Assembly: GCA_030532405.1 (NCBI GenBank)
Contig: JAUNLF010000001.1
Coordinates: forward strand, 124,001-188,000
Origin: Actinomycetaceae bacterium
GTDB taxonomy: Bacteria; Actinomycetota; Actinomycetes; Actinomycetales; Actinomycetaceae
DNA: 64,000 nucleotides
Direction of reading: 5' to 3'
The translations under genes and the position numbers were made by a program. The notes under the pieces were generated by a model that saw only the letters and a list, made by a program, of their open reading frames with translations, was not told the origin of the DNA and did no database searches. Below are positions 38,366 through 48,128 of the stretch, one piece after another (position 1 is the stretch's first letter; each line of letters begins with the position of its first letter).

Positions 38366-38911
38366 TTAGAAGACCACCACGGACTCTACTGTTAGATCCG
38401 GTAGCTTCGTGCGGCCGTTCAGTCCAGCCAGTTCGAGCAGTACGGTCACTCCGACTACTTCAGCATTGCACTGCTGTAGCAGTTCAACTGCGGCCGCTGC
38501 CGTACCGCCGGTTGCCAACACGTCATCGATTACGAGGACGCGGCTGCCTTCCTGTACCGAATCCGGGCGAATCTCCATGCGAGCTTCACCGTATTCAAGC
38601 TGGTAGTCCACGCCGATCACGGGGCCGGGAAGCTTACCGGCCTTGCGGACGGTAATCATTCCTACGCCCAGTGCGGTTGCCAGCGGGGCGGCCAGAATGA
38701 AGCCGCGCGACTCCAGGCCCGCAATCGCATCGACCTTGCCACGGTAGTGGTCGGCAAACGTTTCAATGAGTTCGCCAAATGCTGCACCGTTGGCTAGTAG
38801 CGGCGTAATATCGCGGAACAAAACGCCGGGATCGGGAAAGTCAGGAATCTCGCGAAGATTGTCCTTGACCAGTGAGCCCAGCCGGTCGCGAAGCTCTTGT
38901 TCGTTGCTCAT
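38366..38911 (-). CDS. apt: adenine phosphoribosyltransferase
   Basis: Salvages adenine to AMP with PRPP. The 181 residues show FPDPGVLFRDITPLL, GLESRGFILAAPLA and the PRPP motif VLVIDDVLATGGTAAA. The start lies 4 bases after the secF stop. The secDF-apt-rel order is conserved in actinobacteria. Confidence 0.96.
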   Translation of the reverse strand: MSNEQELRDRLGSLVKDNLREIPDFPDPGVLFRDITPLLANGAAFGELIETFADHYRGKVDAIAGLESRGFILAAPLATALGVGMITVRKAGKLPGPVIGVDYQLEYGEARMEIRPDSVQEGSRVLVIDDVLATGGTAAAAVELLQQCNAEVVGVTVLLELAGLNGRTKLPDLTVESVVVF

Positions 38912-38915
38912 TGGA

Positions 38916-40025
38916 TTACTTCCTCTTTTTGCGCTTAGGTTGCGCTTGCTGTCCTAGGTGTCGTCCCGGCGTCGGCGTCGAGACCTGGAGTGCTTCTTGC
39001 TCCTTTGAAGCACCCTCGCTGTCGGTTTCCTTTGCCTCGCCAGACTGGACTTTTTCGCCGCGCGCGGCCAACACGCGCTTGGTGTGCTCGCCAATCTTTG
39101 CGCGACGCTCCTCCAAAATCACCAGAGCCGACGGAGCAATGAAGACGGAACTAAGTGTACCCACTGCCATACCTACAAAGAGGGCGAGCGAGATATCTGT
39201 TAGGGTTCCGGCTCCAAGTAGGAATGATCCTAGGAACAGAATCGAGCCGACCGGGAGCAGTGCAACGATCGACGTGTTGATCGAACGAACTAGGGTCTGG
39301 TTGACCGCGAGGTTCACCATTTCGCCGAACGTGTACTTGGACTGCATCGTGATGTTTGCCGTGAGTTCACGTACGCGGTCAAACACAACAACGGTGTCGT
39401 ACAGCGAGTAAGCCAAAATCGTGAGGAAGCCGATCACGGTTGCCGGCGATACTTCAACCTGCAGTAGAGAGAAGAATCCGACGGTTAGGAACATGTCGTG
39501 TGTAAGCGCCCAGAGCGCTGCGAGTGACATTGCCCAGGAGCGGAAGTACAGCGCCATCATGGCACCGACTAGTACCAGGAAGATCACGAGGGACTGCAGT
39601 GCCTTCTTAGTAACGTCCGCACCCCACGACGGGCCAATCACGGTTGCGTCCACGTCGCCGGGCTCAATCTGGTAAGCCTCGGCTAGTGCCTCGCGGATCT
39701 GCGGAGTCTGCTCTGCGGACACCTCGGGGCTTTGCACTCGCAGGCCGTTGGTGCCTAGCTGGGTGACCTTAACGCCCTCTGAAATTCCATTTTCGGCCAT
39801 GACGTCATACGCGATGGCTTGTTCCGTCGTGCCGACGTTTGCCAGCGAGAACTGGGAACCACCCTGGAACTCAATGGACGGGTTCAAACCGCGAATCACA
39901 AGGAGCAAGATGGCAATCACAATGACTGCCGCGCCGGTTACGACCGACTTCTTGCGGTTAGGAATGAACGGGTAGGACTTCTTACCCGAGTAGAGGCTGT
40001 TACCCCAAGACGCGATGGACATCAT
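38916..40025 (-). CDS. secF: protein translocase subunit SecF
   Basis: Part of the SecDF complex that uses the proton gradient to help release exported proteins. The 369 residues have six membrane segments, the opening IEFQGGSQF loop, SWGADVTKKALQ, LTHDMFLTVGFFS and the SINTSIVALLPVGSI helix. A charged cytoplasmic tail of about 65 residues (K/E-rich) ends the protein. The ATG overlaps the secD stop (ATGA). Confidence 0.96.
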   Translation of the reverse strand: MMSIASWGNSLYSGKKSYPFIPNRKKSVVTGAAVIVIAILLLVIRGLNPSIEFQGGSQFSLANVGTTEQAIAYDVMAENGISEGVKVTQLGTNGLRVQSPEVSAEQTPQIREALAEAYQIEPGDVDATVIGPSWGADVTKKALQSLVIFLVLVGAMMALYFRSWAMSLAALWALTHDMFLTVGFFSLLQVEVSPATVIGFLTILAYSLYDTVVVFDRVRELTANITMQSKYTFGEMVNLAVNQTLVRSINTSIVALLPVGSILFLGSFLLGAGTLTDISLALFVGMAVGTLSSVFIAPSALVILEERRAKIGEHTKRVLAARGEKVQSGEAKETDSEGASKEQEALQVSTPTPGRHLGQQAQPKRKKRK

Positions 40026-42064
40026 TTGTCAGTCTCCTTCCCGTCGGAGGTATCTGCATCCGTACCATCGGTCGGACTCACCTCTTTGTCTTCAACCGCA
40101 ACTGCGGTCTGGGTTGCTTCGGCCTCTTTAGCTGCCTGCTGTTCCTTCTCGCGTCGCAGCTGAGCAATCGACTGGCGTCCCATGTCCGGCACCGCCTGCT
40201 CCTGCGCGCCCGCCTTGCGCGCGGGCTTCGTGTGACGCTCCGGACCGCGCACGCGACCACGACCGGCGTAGACAGCCGCGGACTTAGCGCCCAAGTGCTC
40301 CGGATCCAGGCCGGAAAGCTTGTGGCCCTGACCAAAGAACTTGGTGCGAACCAACAGGACCATTGCCGGGTGCGTGAAGAACAGGATCACAGCCAGGTCA
40401 ACAATCGTTGTGAGGCCAAGGGTGAACGCGAAGCCCTGCACACCGCCAACAGCCAGAACGTACAGAACGGCGGCGGCAAGTAGGTTCACGAAGTCAGAAA
40501 CGATAATCGTACGGCGTGCGCGCTCCCAACCTTCGTTGACCGCATTGTGCAAAGTCTTACCGCTTCGAACCTCGTCACGGATCCTCTCGAAGTACACGAT
40601 GAACGAGTCCGCGGTAATACCAACCGCAACAATCAAACCGGCCACGCCTGCAAGTGAAAGTCTGTAGCCCATCAGCCACGACAAAAGCGTGATCGCCAGA
40701 TAGACGATTACACCCGCTACAAGCAGCGAGCCACCCGCCAGGATGGACAGGCCGCGGTATTGCCAAATCAAGTACAGCAACACGAGGATCAAACCAATAA
40801 CACCGGTGAGCACACCAGTGCGCAGGTGCTCGGCACCCAAGGTTGCCGAAATTCGCTGTTCGGACTCAACCGTGAAGTTGAGCGGAAGTGAACCGAACTG
40901 AAGCTGGTTTGCAAGAGCCCTGGAAGACTCGGCGGTGAAGTTACCTTCGATCATTGCCGAGCCGTTCGGAATCACGCTCTGCATGGTCGGCGCGGAAATG
41001 ACGTTCCCGTCCAGGACCACGGCGAAGCGGTTACGAACCGGATCAACCTGCTTTAGATCGACAAGGCGCTGAGATACTTCCGCGAACTTGTCGCTACCCT
41101 CGCCATCAAACTGGAGGCTTACGATCCACTTACCCGTGGACTGCCCCTGCTGGTTGGTGGCCATACCCGCGGTGGCCGAAGTTAGGTGGATACCCTCGAC
41201 GTCAACCGGGCCCAGAATGTACTTCTCGCCGCCCTCAACGTCACACGCGACAAGTGGCTTTGCCGGATCGTCGGTTGAACCCTTTGCGCGGGACTCGGGG
41301 TCTGCGCAGTCAGTAAGGAAGAACTCTTGCATCATGGATTCGGTGATCCAAGCGGGGTCGGAGTTATCGGCCGGTTCCTGCAACGGCTCTTCGGAGATCT
41401 CGCCGTCACCGTTAACATCGGCCAGCGTCGCGGCAAGCTCTTCTTGGCTCATATTCGCAAAATCAGCCGCCGGGTCTTCAGCCGGTGCTTCCTCGGTGGC
41501 TTCTGCGTCTTCGGTGGCCTGCGGCTCAGTTGCCTCGGGCTCAGTGGATTCTTCGGTTGCCTGCTCGGATTCCTCCGTAGCGTTCGGGTCCTTGGCTTCC
41601 TGATCCTCACTCGGCGCCTCGGAAGGCGTCGTGTCGTAATCAGCTGGGTTCACCGCGTTTGGTGCTCCCGCGATCAGGAGGGGACGGAAGTTCATGACGG
41701 CCGAAGACCGAACCAAGTTCAAGGTCTCTTCACTGGGTTCACCGGGCAGAGAAACCACAATGTTGCGGCCCGCCTGACTGGTGATTTCTGCTTCAGCAAC
41801 ACCGGATGCGTCAACGCGCTTACGGATAATCTCAATCGCCTGCTGAAGGTCTTCTTCCGAGACGATAACGTCCTTTTCGCTCTCGCCTTCGCGCGGTGTA
41901 GGAGTCAGGATCAGCTGCGTGCCGCCCTGCAGGTCCAAAGCTAGTTCGGGAGTCGCGCTGGCGCTTCCTCTAGCTATTCCAATACCAAGCGTTGCAATTA
42001 CAACGATGATGAGAACCCCAAGAGAGATTATCTTCTTCCCGGGCTTACTCGCTTTCTTAGCCAC
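40022..42064 (-). CDS. secD: protein translocase subunit SecD with an acidic insertion
   Basis: The 680 residues have the N-terminal membrane segment, ALDLQGGTQLIL, the P1 head, and the six-helix region with AGLIVAVGITADSFIVYFERIRDE. An insertion at about residues 144-240 separates the P1 parts: T/E/A/P-rich (TEEST, EPEATEPQATED) followed by DVNGDGEISEE, which resembles an EF-hand loop though position 12 is Pro. It is on the extracytoplasmic side. The C-terminal tail is charged. Length well above E. coli-type cores of the same region, but actinobacterial SecD proteins often carry inserts here. Confidence 0.95.
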   Translation of the reverse strand: MAKKASKPGKKIISLGVLIIVVIATLGIGIARGSASATPELALDLQGGTQLILTPTPREGESEKDVIVSEEDLQQAIEIIRKRVDASGVAEAEITSQAGRNIVVSLPGEPSEETLNLVRSSAVMNFRPLLIAGAPNAVNPADYDTTPSEAPSEDQEAKDPNATEESEQATEESTEPEATEPQATEDAEATEEAPAEDPAADFANMSQEELAATLADVNGDGEISEEPLQEPADNSDPAWITESMMQEFFLTDCADPESRAKGSTDDPAKPLVACDVEGGEKYILGPVDVEGIHLTSATAGMATNQQGQSTGKWIVSLQFDGEGSDKFAEVSQRLVDLKQVDPVRNRFAVVLDGNVISAPTMQSVIPNGSAMIEGNFTAESSRALANQLQFGSLPLNFTVESEQRISATLGAEHLRTGVLTGVIGLILVLLYLIWQYRGLSILAGGSLLVAGVIVYLAITLLSWLMGYRLSLAGVAGLIVAVGITADSFIVYFERIRDEVRSGKTLHNAVNEGWERARRTIIVSDFVNLLAAAVLYVLAVGGVQGFAFTLGLTTIVDLAVILFFTHPAMVLLVRTKFFGQGHKLSGLDPEHLGAKSAAVYAGRGRVRGPERHTKPARKAGAQEQAVPDMGRQSIAQLRREKEQQAAKEAEATQTAVAVEDKEVSPTDGTDADTSDGKETDK

Positions 42065-42106
42065 TGTGGTTCCTCGATACTAATTTGAGCTAGGGATGTT
42101 TAATGC

Positions 42107-42616
42107 CTAGTTTTTGGGATCTTCTGCTGAGTTCTTTTGCGTTCCGGTGAACGAGTCATCCCAGAGGTCTTCGGAGTCTTCCTCGACAGCTTCATCTGCG
42201 GCGGGCTCCGCGGTGGTGCCGCCCTCAGTCGGCTCATCCGTCGGTACTACATCATCGGTGGTCGGCTGAGCTTCAGTTTCGCTAGCCTCAACCGTTTCCG
42301 CGTCTACCGGGTCCGTTAGCTCCTGCACGTCCTCTTCAAGCGAGGCGTCCTCATCATTTTCAAACGGCGGGTCGGTTACAACTGCGATGGCGCGACGATC
42401 CCAGTAGCTTTCTTCACCACTTGGGGACTGCAAAATGTAGACGTCGCCATCAACGTCCGAAACGATGCCGTAAAAGCCTGCGGTGGTACGAACCCACACG
42501 CCGGGCTCAATCTGGGCGTGCATTTGTCGAATCTGTTCTTCTTGCTTCTTACGACCGCGCGACGAAAAGAACATCATCGCGACCATGAAGACCAACAGAA
42601 TCAATATGATTTCCAA
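42107..42616 (-). CDS. yajC: preprotein translocase subunit YajC
   Basis: A small membrane partner of SecDF. One N-terminal helix (ILILLVFMVAMMFFSSR) is followed by a GRKKQEEQIRQMHAQIEPGVWVRTTAGFYGIV domain and an acidic tail of about 80 residues. Start: a TTG at 42616 placed seven bases after AGGAG; the upstream TTG (42631) that lengthens the frame lies in front of that ribosome site. It precedes secD by 42 bases. Confidence 0.9.
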   Translation of the reverse strand: MEIILILLVFMVAMMFFSSRGRKKQEEQIRQMHAQIEPGVWVRTTAGFYGIVSDVDGDVYILQSPSGEESYWDRRAIAVVTDPPFENDEDASLEEDVQELTDPVDAETVEASETEAQPTTDDVVPTDEPTEGGTTAEPAADEAVEEDSEDLWDDSFTGTQKNSAEDPKN

Positions 42617-42698
42617 CGGTTTACTCCTCAAAAGCTAGGTGTATCCTAGGCGATTCTAAAGGTATTGAGCCTCTAATGCACCTTTGTCCCGTGTGTTT

Positions 42699-43727
42699 TT
42701 AGGAAAATAATGTGTCGTCGGCCGGCGGTTTGAGCCCCAGGTGTTCCCAGGCTTGCGCTGTGGCAGCTCTGCCGCGAGGCGTGCGAATCATGAAGCCTTC
42801 GCGCACCAGGTAGGGTTCGGCCACCGTTTCAACGGTTTCGGCTTCCTCCCCCACCGTCACAGCGAGTGTGGCCAATCCAACAGGGCCACCGCCAAAGCGT
42901 TTGCACAGTGCTTCTAAAACGGCGCGGTCTAGCCGGTCTAAGCCCTTTGGGTCAACCTCGAAAAGTTTCAACGCTGCATTTGCCGATTCGAGGTCGATTG
43001 TTCCGTCGCCGTGCACCTGCGAATAGTCAACCACGCGGCGCAGCAACCGGTTGGCGATACGCGGTGTTCCGCGTGACCGGCGCGCGATTTCGGCGCCCGC
43101 GTCCTTGTGGATCGCCATGTCTAGCAGGCGGGCGGATCGGAATACAACCTGTTCTAGTTCGGCGGGTTCGTAGTACTCCAGGTGGGCGGTGAATCCGAAC
43201 CGGTCGCGAAGCGGCGCGGGTAGCAGGCCGGAGCGGGTCGTTGCTCCAACTACCGTGAACGGGGGCAAAGTAAGCGGGATCGAGGTCGCGCCCGGCCCCT
43301 TACCCACGATGATGTCGACGCGGAAGTCCTCCATTGCCAGGTACAGCATTTCTTCGGCTGTGCGCGCTAGGCGGTGGATTTCGTCGATGAACAATATGTC
43401 GCCCTCTTGAAGTGACGACAAAATTGCGGCAAGGTCACCGGCGTGCTGGATCGCGGGCCCGGAAGTAAGCCGCAGCGAAGCGCCCATTTCGTTTGCAACG
43501 ATCATGGCGAGCGTGGTTTTACCAAGCCCGGGAGGGCCCGCCAGCAGGATGTGGTCCGGCGTTACTTCGCGGTTTTGCGCAGCTGACAACACGAGGTCGA
43601 GTTGGGCGCGCACAGTCCCCTGCCCGATGAAGTCTTGCAGTCTTTTAGGCCGAAGCGCCGCCTCCGCCGCGCGTTCGATGTCGTCGGCGCCCTCGGTCAC
43701 AATGCGGTCACTGGAAATGTCATCCAC
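42699..43727 (-). CDS. ruvB: Holliday junction branch migration helicase RuvB
   Basis: Motor of the RuvAB branch-migration complex. The 342 residues have [19 protein letters not shown] (Walker A), LFIDEIHRL (Walker B), [18 protein letters not shown] (sensor 1) and a winged-helix C-terminus ([18 protein letters not shown]). The GTG start overlaps the ruvA stop, preceded by GGGAGGC. Confidence 0.97.
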   Translation of the reverse strand: MDDISSDRIVTEGADDIERAAEAALRPKRLQDFIGQGTVRAQLDLVLSAAQNREVTPDHILLAGPPGLGKTTLAMIVANEMGASLRLTSGPAIQHAGDLAAILSSLQEGDILFIDEIHRLARTAEEMLYLAMEDFRVDIIVGKGPGATSIPLTLPPFTVVGATTRSGLLPAPLRDRFGFTAHLEYYEPAELEQVVFRSARLLDMAIHKDAGAEIARRSRGTPRIANRLLRRVVDYSQVHGDGTIDLESANAALKLFEVDPKGLDRLDRAVLEALCKRFGGGPVGLATLAVTVGEEAETVETVAEPYLVREGFMIRTPRGRAATAQAWEHLGLKPPADDTLFS

Positions 43728-44307
43728 GGTTGCCTCCCAGGTTTACAAGCGCCGCACGGAGCATATCTGACGCATTCATTCCCATACCGCTGAACTGCGC
43801 GACGGCTCCTTCGGCCTGCTGTTTTTGCCATCCGAGGCTGACCAGAGCCTTCACGACCTCGTCAGCCACATCGTCGTTTACGGCGGGCGCATCGAATGAA
43901 GCGGATGCCGGGCCGAGTTTGTCTCCAATATCCAAAATCATGCGCTGCGCCGACTTCTTTCCGATACCCGGAATCTTTTGCAAGCGTTTTTCGTCCCGAT
44001 CCGCGAGGGCGGAGCGAAGCTCATCGGGAGTGAACGTATCCAGCGCGGCGATGGCAGTGCGGGGCCCGACCCCGGTCACGGTCTGCAAGATCTCAAAGGT
44101 TTCGGACTCGTCCTCGGACAAGAATCCAAAAAGCGTCATGGATTCTTCGCGCACAACCAGGTTCGTGTGCAGCTCAATATCGAGGCCGTGACGAACCGTG
44201 GCTATCGACCTGGCCGGCATGTAGACGCGGAACCCAAGGTTTTGAGACAGCACGACGATGTGGTCGGACTTAATCTTTTGGACCTTGCCGATGAGGTAGG
44301 AAATCAT
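43720..44307 (-). CDS. ruvA: Holliday junction DNA-binding subunit RuvA
   Basis: Tetrameric junction-binding partner of RuvB. The 195 residues show the OB fold, helix-hairpin-helix [15 protein letters not shown] and [17 protein letters not shown], and the RuvB-binding C-terminal domain ([16 protein letters not shown]). ATG start; follows ruvC by 36 bases. Confidence 0.97.
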   Translation of the reverse strand: MISYLIGKVQKIKSDHIVVLSQNLGFRVYMPARSIATVRHGLDIELHTNLVVREESMTLFGFLSEDESETFEILQTVTGVGPRTAIAALDTFTPDELRSALADRDEKRLQKIPGIGKKSAQRMILDIGDKLGPASASFDAPAVNDDVADEVVKALVSLGWQKQQAEGAVAQFSGMGMNASDMLRAALVNLGGNRG

Positions 44308-44343
44308 GGACGCTCCTTTGTTGGGGCTGGGCTGGCATCCAGC

Positions 44344-44976
44344 CTAGCGCCTACCCTGGACACGCGGATCTACCGCACCCTTGCGCCGAGTTTGCGCAAG
44401 CGCGTCCGCCCACTGCTTTTGCGCGGCCGTCATGCGTCCGCGGGAGGACACGCCGCCGGATAGGGACACGTTAATGTCGCCGTCTTGCTGCGCGCCCTGC
44501 AGGCCGGTGCCGCGCCACGCGTGACAAATCGCGATGGCGAGGGCGTCCGCGGCGTCGGCGGGTTTAGGCGGTTTCGGCAATCCCAAGATGCGCGCCACCA
44601 TGTGTTGAACCTGCGCCTTACCCGCCGTGCCCGAACCGGTGATCGCGGCTTTAACCTCCGAGGGCGTGTGCACGGCGAGCGGCAGGCCCGCGCGCCCTAC
44701 GCACAGCATCGCCGCGCCCATCACCTGCATGGTGGTGGTCACCGACTGCAGGTTGTCCTGGGCGAAAACGCGTTCGATAGCTACGACCTCGGGATCATAT
44801 TTCTTGATCGCCAGGTCGATGGCGTCCGCGATTTTTGACAGGCGAAAGTGAGTGGCAAGGCTTTGCGGGCTACGGGCTACCTCGAAGTGAACGAGGCTGG
44901 TTCGACGCGTGTCATCAACGTCGATCACGCCAATGCCGCACCGGGTTAGACCCGGGTCGATACCTAAAACACGCAC
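44344..44976 (-). CDS. ruvC: Holliday junction resolvase RuvC
   Basis: The 210 residues open with MRVLGIDPGLTRCGIGVID, where the Asp is the first catalytic residue; AIERVFAQDNLQSV holds the glutamate and DAADALAIAICHAW the late aspartates. A C-terminal extension beyond about residue 175 is basic and not conserved. GTG start. Confidence 0.96.
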   Translation of the reverse strand: MRVLGIDPGLTRCGIGVIDVDDTRRTSLVHFEVARSPQSLATHFRLSKIADAIDLAIKKYDPEVVAIERVFAQDNLQSVTTTMQVMGAAMLCVGRAGLPLAVHTPSEVKAAITGSGTAGKAQVQHMVARILGLPKPPKPADAADALAIAICHAWRGTGLQGAQQDGDINVSLSGGVSSRGRMTAAQKQWADALAQTRRKGAVDPRVQGRR

Positions 44977-44995
44977 TTATATTCAGCCTAAAGTT

Positions 44996-45757
44996 TTAGT
45001 CTTCTTGCTGAAGCTGCTTCAAAACGTCGTCGGAAGCGGTGAAGTTAGTGAAGATTTCCTGCACGTCGTCGGAGTCCTCCAACGCGTCAACAAGCTTCAT
45101 AACCTTCTGCACGCCTTCAAGATCCAGCTCCACCTTGGTGGCCGGCACGAAGCCGCCCTCGGCAGAGTTGTAATCGATCTCGTTTTCCTGCAGCGCCTTA
45201 CGAACGGCAACGAGGTCGTTAGGTTCGGTGATGACCTGGAATACTTCGCCCTCGTCGGCAACTTCTTCAGCGCCCGCATCGAGCACAGCCATCAGGAGCT
45301 CGTCCTCGTCGGACACGGCTTCCTTCGGGACCTCAACGATGCCCTTGCGAGTAAACATGTAGGCAACCGAACCCGGGTCGGCCAGGTTTCCGCCGTTGCG
45401 CGTGAAGGCGGTGCGAACTTCGGAGGCGGCGCGGTTGCGGTTGTCCGTCAAGCACTCAACTAGGACGGCAACACCGCTCGGGCCGTAACCCTCGTACATG
45501 ATGGTTTCCCAGTCGGAGCCGGAGGCGTCTTCACCGGAGCCGCGCTTCACTGCGCGTTCAATATTGTTGGCCGGTACCGAGTTCTTTTTCGCCTTTTGAA
45601 TGGCGTCGTAAAGAGTCGGGTTCGCGTCGGGGTCTCCGCCGCCAGTGCGTGCCGCTACCTCAATGTTCTTAATAAGGCGTCCGAAAAGCTTGCCGCGTTT
45701 TGCGTCAAGTGCGGCCTTCTTGTGCTTAGTAGTGGCCCACTTAGAGTGCCCTGCCAT
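44996..45757 (-). CDS. yebC: YebC/PmpR family transcriptional regulator
   Basis: The 253 residues begin [25 protein letters not shown] and contain [22 protein letters not shown], both diagnostic. Members bind DNA or act in translation of difficult peptides. GGAGG precedes the ATG. It stands upstream of ruvCAB as in many bacteria. Confidence 0.96.
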   Translation of the reverse strand: MAGHSKWATTKHKKAALDAKRGKLFGRLIKNIEVAARTGGGDPDANPTLYDAIQKAKKNSVPANNIERAVKRGSGEDASGSDWETIMYEGYGPSGVAVLVECLTDNRNRAASEVRTAFTRNGGNLADPGSVAYMFTRKGIVEVPKEAVSDEDELLMAVLDAGAEEVADEGEVFQVITEPNDLVAVRKALQENEIDYNSAEGGFVPATKVELDLEGVQKVMKLVDALEDSDDVQEIFTNFTASDDVLKQLQQED

Positions 45758-45801
45758 TAATTTCCTCCATAGAACTTCCGGGTCCGCATCCAGCGGAGCC
45801 G

Positions 45802-46338
45802 CTAATCATTGTACTCATCGATCTTAACGCACCTGCCGTCCCACCCGTTTATTAGCCATTTTTGAAGCAAGTTGGGTAGGGATTCGGGGTATATTCGGTC
45901 GCGTTTTTCTATGTCGCGGATTTGTTCCAAACTTAGCCATTGCATGTCGTCGAGTAGGTTTTTCTCGTCGCTACTCCACCCGTCGCGGTGTACCGCAAAC
46001 CCTTCTACTTTGGCTAGGAAGAAGTATTCTTTTTGTCGCCTTGTGCGGTCTGCAAAATAGAACTTTGAGTCTCGATATATTACCGGGCCAATGAGGGCGC
46101 CCTCGTCAAGCTTGTATCCGGTTTCTTCAAAGCATTCGCGTACGGCAGCAGCTTTTGCGGACTCCCCCGGTTCGCGGCCACCGCCGACGGTGAACCACCA
46201 TTCGTGTTTTGGATCGCTGCCGTCGTGGCCTTTAACTAAGAGGGCGCGGTCGTCCTCGTCGATCAAAATTATTCGAGCGGCGTCGCGCGTTGGTAGCCCG
46301 TCGGGCCCGATCGGCCACTCGTGTTCACTACTTAGCAT
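45802..46338 (-). CDS. NUDIX hydrolase
   Basis: The 178 residues hold the Nudix box as [24 protein letters not shown] (about 52-75) with all key Glu residues. Substrate unknown. In mycobacteria a NUDIX/membrane gene also lies downstream of pimA, which suggests a conserved neighbourhood. Base composition is slightly lower in GC than neighbours. Confidence 0.85.
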   Translation of the reverse strand: MLSSEHEWPIGPDGLPTRDAARIILIDEDDRALLVKGHDGSDPKHEWWFTVGGGREPGESAKAAAVRECFEETGYKLDEGALIGPVIYRDSKFYFADRTRRQKEYFFLAKVEGFAVHRDGWSSDEKNLLDDMQWLSLEQIRDIEKRDRIYPESLPNLLQKWLINGWDGRCVKIDEYND

Positions 46339-46344
46339 TAGGTT

Positions 46345-46860
46345 TCACTCGATGCGGTCATCAAAGTCGAAGGTTTGCGGCATTTTCGCGTGGCCGGCAA
46401 GGTGGAAGATCAGCACGTCCGGGCTTGTGCGTAGCCGCTGGGTTTGCGCGACCTGCTGGTTGTAAAACCGGCGGGCGGCGCCCAGTTCAAACGCGTTGGT
46501 CTGAAGCTCTTTGGTCAGTGTGTGCAGGCGCGGGTCGTCGTTTGCAAATCGGGGCAGGTACGAGTCGCGAATCCACCGCGTGATTGCAGATTCTGTCGTA
46601 GCGCTGTGTCCGAGGGCGCCCGGAGCTTGCGTATTTAACAGTTTGCGCAAGCTATTCGCGGCGTGCTCATCGATTTGGCGAACAGTGCTTTCGGCCTCCA
46701 GCAATATGGCCCGGCGAGCGGTCAGATGACGGTTCACAGTGACTTCCGCCTGCTTAACCTGACGGTGCAAGCGGTCAACGCGCCTCGCCCTCGTAATCAA
46801 CCACACTGCCAACAGGGCCAACACGACAATAATCACGCCTGAAACTACGGGCCAGTTCAC
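46345..46860 (-). CDS. LemA-like membrane protein
   Basis: The 171 residues have one N-terminal membrane helix (VVSGVIIVVLALLAVWLI) and then a helical cytoplasmic or surface part. ELGAARRFYNQQVAQTQRL and the final F-rich stretch recall the LemA family motif (A-R-x-x-Y-N-x-x-V). Function unknown. The GTG start overlaps the pimA stop (GTGA). Confidence 0.6.
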   Translation of the reverse strand: MNWPVVSGVIIVVLALLAVWLITRARRVDRLHRQVKQAEVTVNRHLTARRAILLEAESTVRQIDEHAANSLRKLLNTQAPGALGHSATTESAITRWIRDSYLPRFANDDPRLHTLTKELQTNAFELGAARRFYNQQVAQTQRLRTSPDVLIFHLAGHAKMPQTFDFDDRIE

Positions 46861-48128
46861 TGCTTATCCTTCCCGCTCTTGGCTGCCTTGCGGCCGAGCG
46901 CGCGTTTTCCGTCTTCTTTCACAGCATCACCACTAGGCGCCGGCTTCGCGCCGTCCTTTGCACCGTTCAGACCGAGGGTTTGACGCACGTTATCAAGCAA
47001 AGTGTCGGTGTTTTCTACCTCAACACTCGCCGAGCCGATCACCGTTGAATACACGGCCAGAATCTTGTCTGTTACGACTCCCCAGTCGTACATCTTCGAA
47101 GCCTCGTGGCCGATCGCGGCAAGTTGCTTGCGCTCCTTTGGATTATCCAGCGCATGGTTGATCACGGCCGCCAGGTCATCAGAATCTGCCGATGTAAACA
47201 AATAGCCCAGCTGGCCACCGTTTAGCACCAGGCGGAAAGCTTCAATATCACTTGCGATCACGCACGTGCCCGCCGACATGGCCTCAACCAAGACAATGCC
47301 GAACGACTCTCCCCCGGTCTGCGGTGCAACGTAAGCTGTTGCACCGTGGTACAGCGAGTTTCGCTGCTCTGGCTTCACATCACCCACGAACTCCACGTTG
47401 TCTGGATACTTTTCCACCAACTGTTGCACCGGGGTGTCGTCGCCGCGTCCTCCAATCAAAAAACGCACATTCGGATGTGCCGCAACCACGCCACCAATCG
47501 CGCCGGCAAGCACGTGCAGGCCCTTGCGCGGCTCGTCCAGTCGGCCCAACCAAAAGATCACCGGAGCCTCGTCGGTGCCCTTCCACTTCGGAGTATCCGG
47601 GGCGGTGGCAAGCGGCTCGCGGTACACGCCGTTCGGAATAATGACCGCGTCACCACCCTGATGCTCAACCAGAGTGCGGCGAGCCTCATTCGAAACCGCG
47701 ATGCGCCCCGCAATCCGATCCAAAAGCGGACGCAAAATAGGCACGGCCAGTTCCATCGCGCGCGACCTCGTCATCGACGTGTGGAACGTAGCCACAATCG
47801 GACACTTCGCGTTCGCCAAAGCAATCAGAGAAATCGACGGAGCAAGCGGCTCGTGGATATGCACAACGTCAAAACCGCGATCCAGCCACGCCCTCGTTTC
47901 ACGAATCGCTTTCGGACCAAGCGACAACTGCGCAACAGAACCGTTGTACTTCACCGAATACGACCCCGAAACAGCCGTGACGAAGTCGGGAACCTCCGCC
48001 GTTTCAACGGGAGCCAAAACATTCACGTCGTGGCCGCGGCGAATCAACTCCGTGGCAAGGTCACTAACGTGATACTGAACGCCACCGGGAGCATCGTAAG
48101 AATACGGGCAGACGATTCCAATCTTCAT
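46857..48128 (-). CDS. pimA: GT4 phosphatidylinositol alpha-mannosyltransferase PimA
   Basis: Adds the first mannose to phosphatidylinositol. The 423 residues begin MKIGIVCPYSYDAPGGVQYHV, with a GT-B fold: HIHEPLAPSISLIAL, FWLGRLDEPRKGLHVL and the E-x7-E region SFGIVLVEAMSAGTCVIAS. A charged tail of about 45 residues follows. It is directly downstream of the acyltransferase gene (ATGA overlap) and pgsA, matching the pgsA-patA-pimA locus of mycobacteria. Confidence 0.93.
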   Translation of the reverse strand: MKIGIVCPYSYDAPGGVQYHVSDLATELIRRGHDVNVLAPVETAEVPDFVTAVSGSYSVKYNGSVAQLSLGPKAIRETRAWLDRGFDVVHIHEPLAPSISLIALANAKCPIVATFHTSMTRSRAMELAVPILRPLLDRIAGRIAVSNEARRTLVEHQGGDAVIIPNGVYREPLATAPDTPKWKGTDEAPVIFWLGRLDEPRKGLHVLAGAIGGVVAAHPNVRFLIGGRGDDTPVQQLVEKYPDNVEFVGDVKPEQRNSLYHGATAYVAPQTGGESFGIVLVEAMSAGTCVIASDIEAFRLVLNGGQLGYLFTSADSDDLAAVINHALDNPKERKQLAAIGHEASKMYDWGVVTDKILAVYSTVIGSASVEVENTDTLLDNVRQTLGLNGAKDGAKPAPSGDAVKEDGKRALGRKAAKSGKDKQ

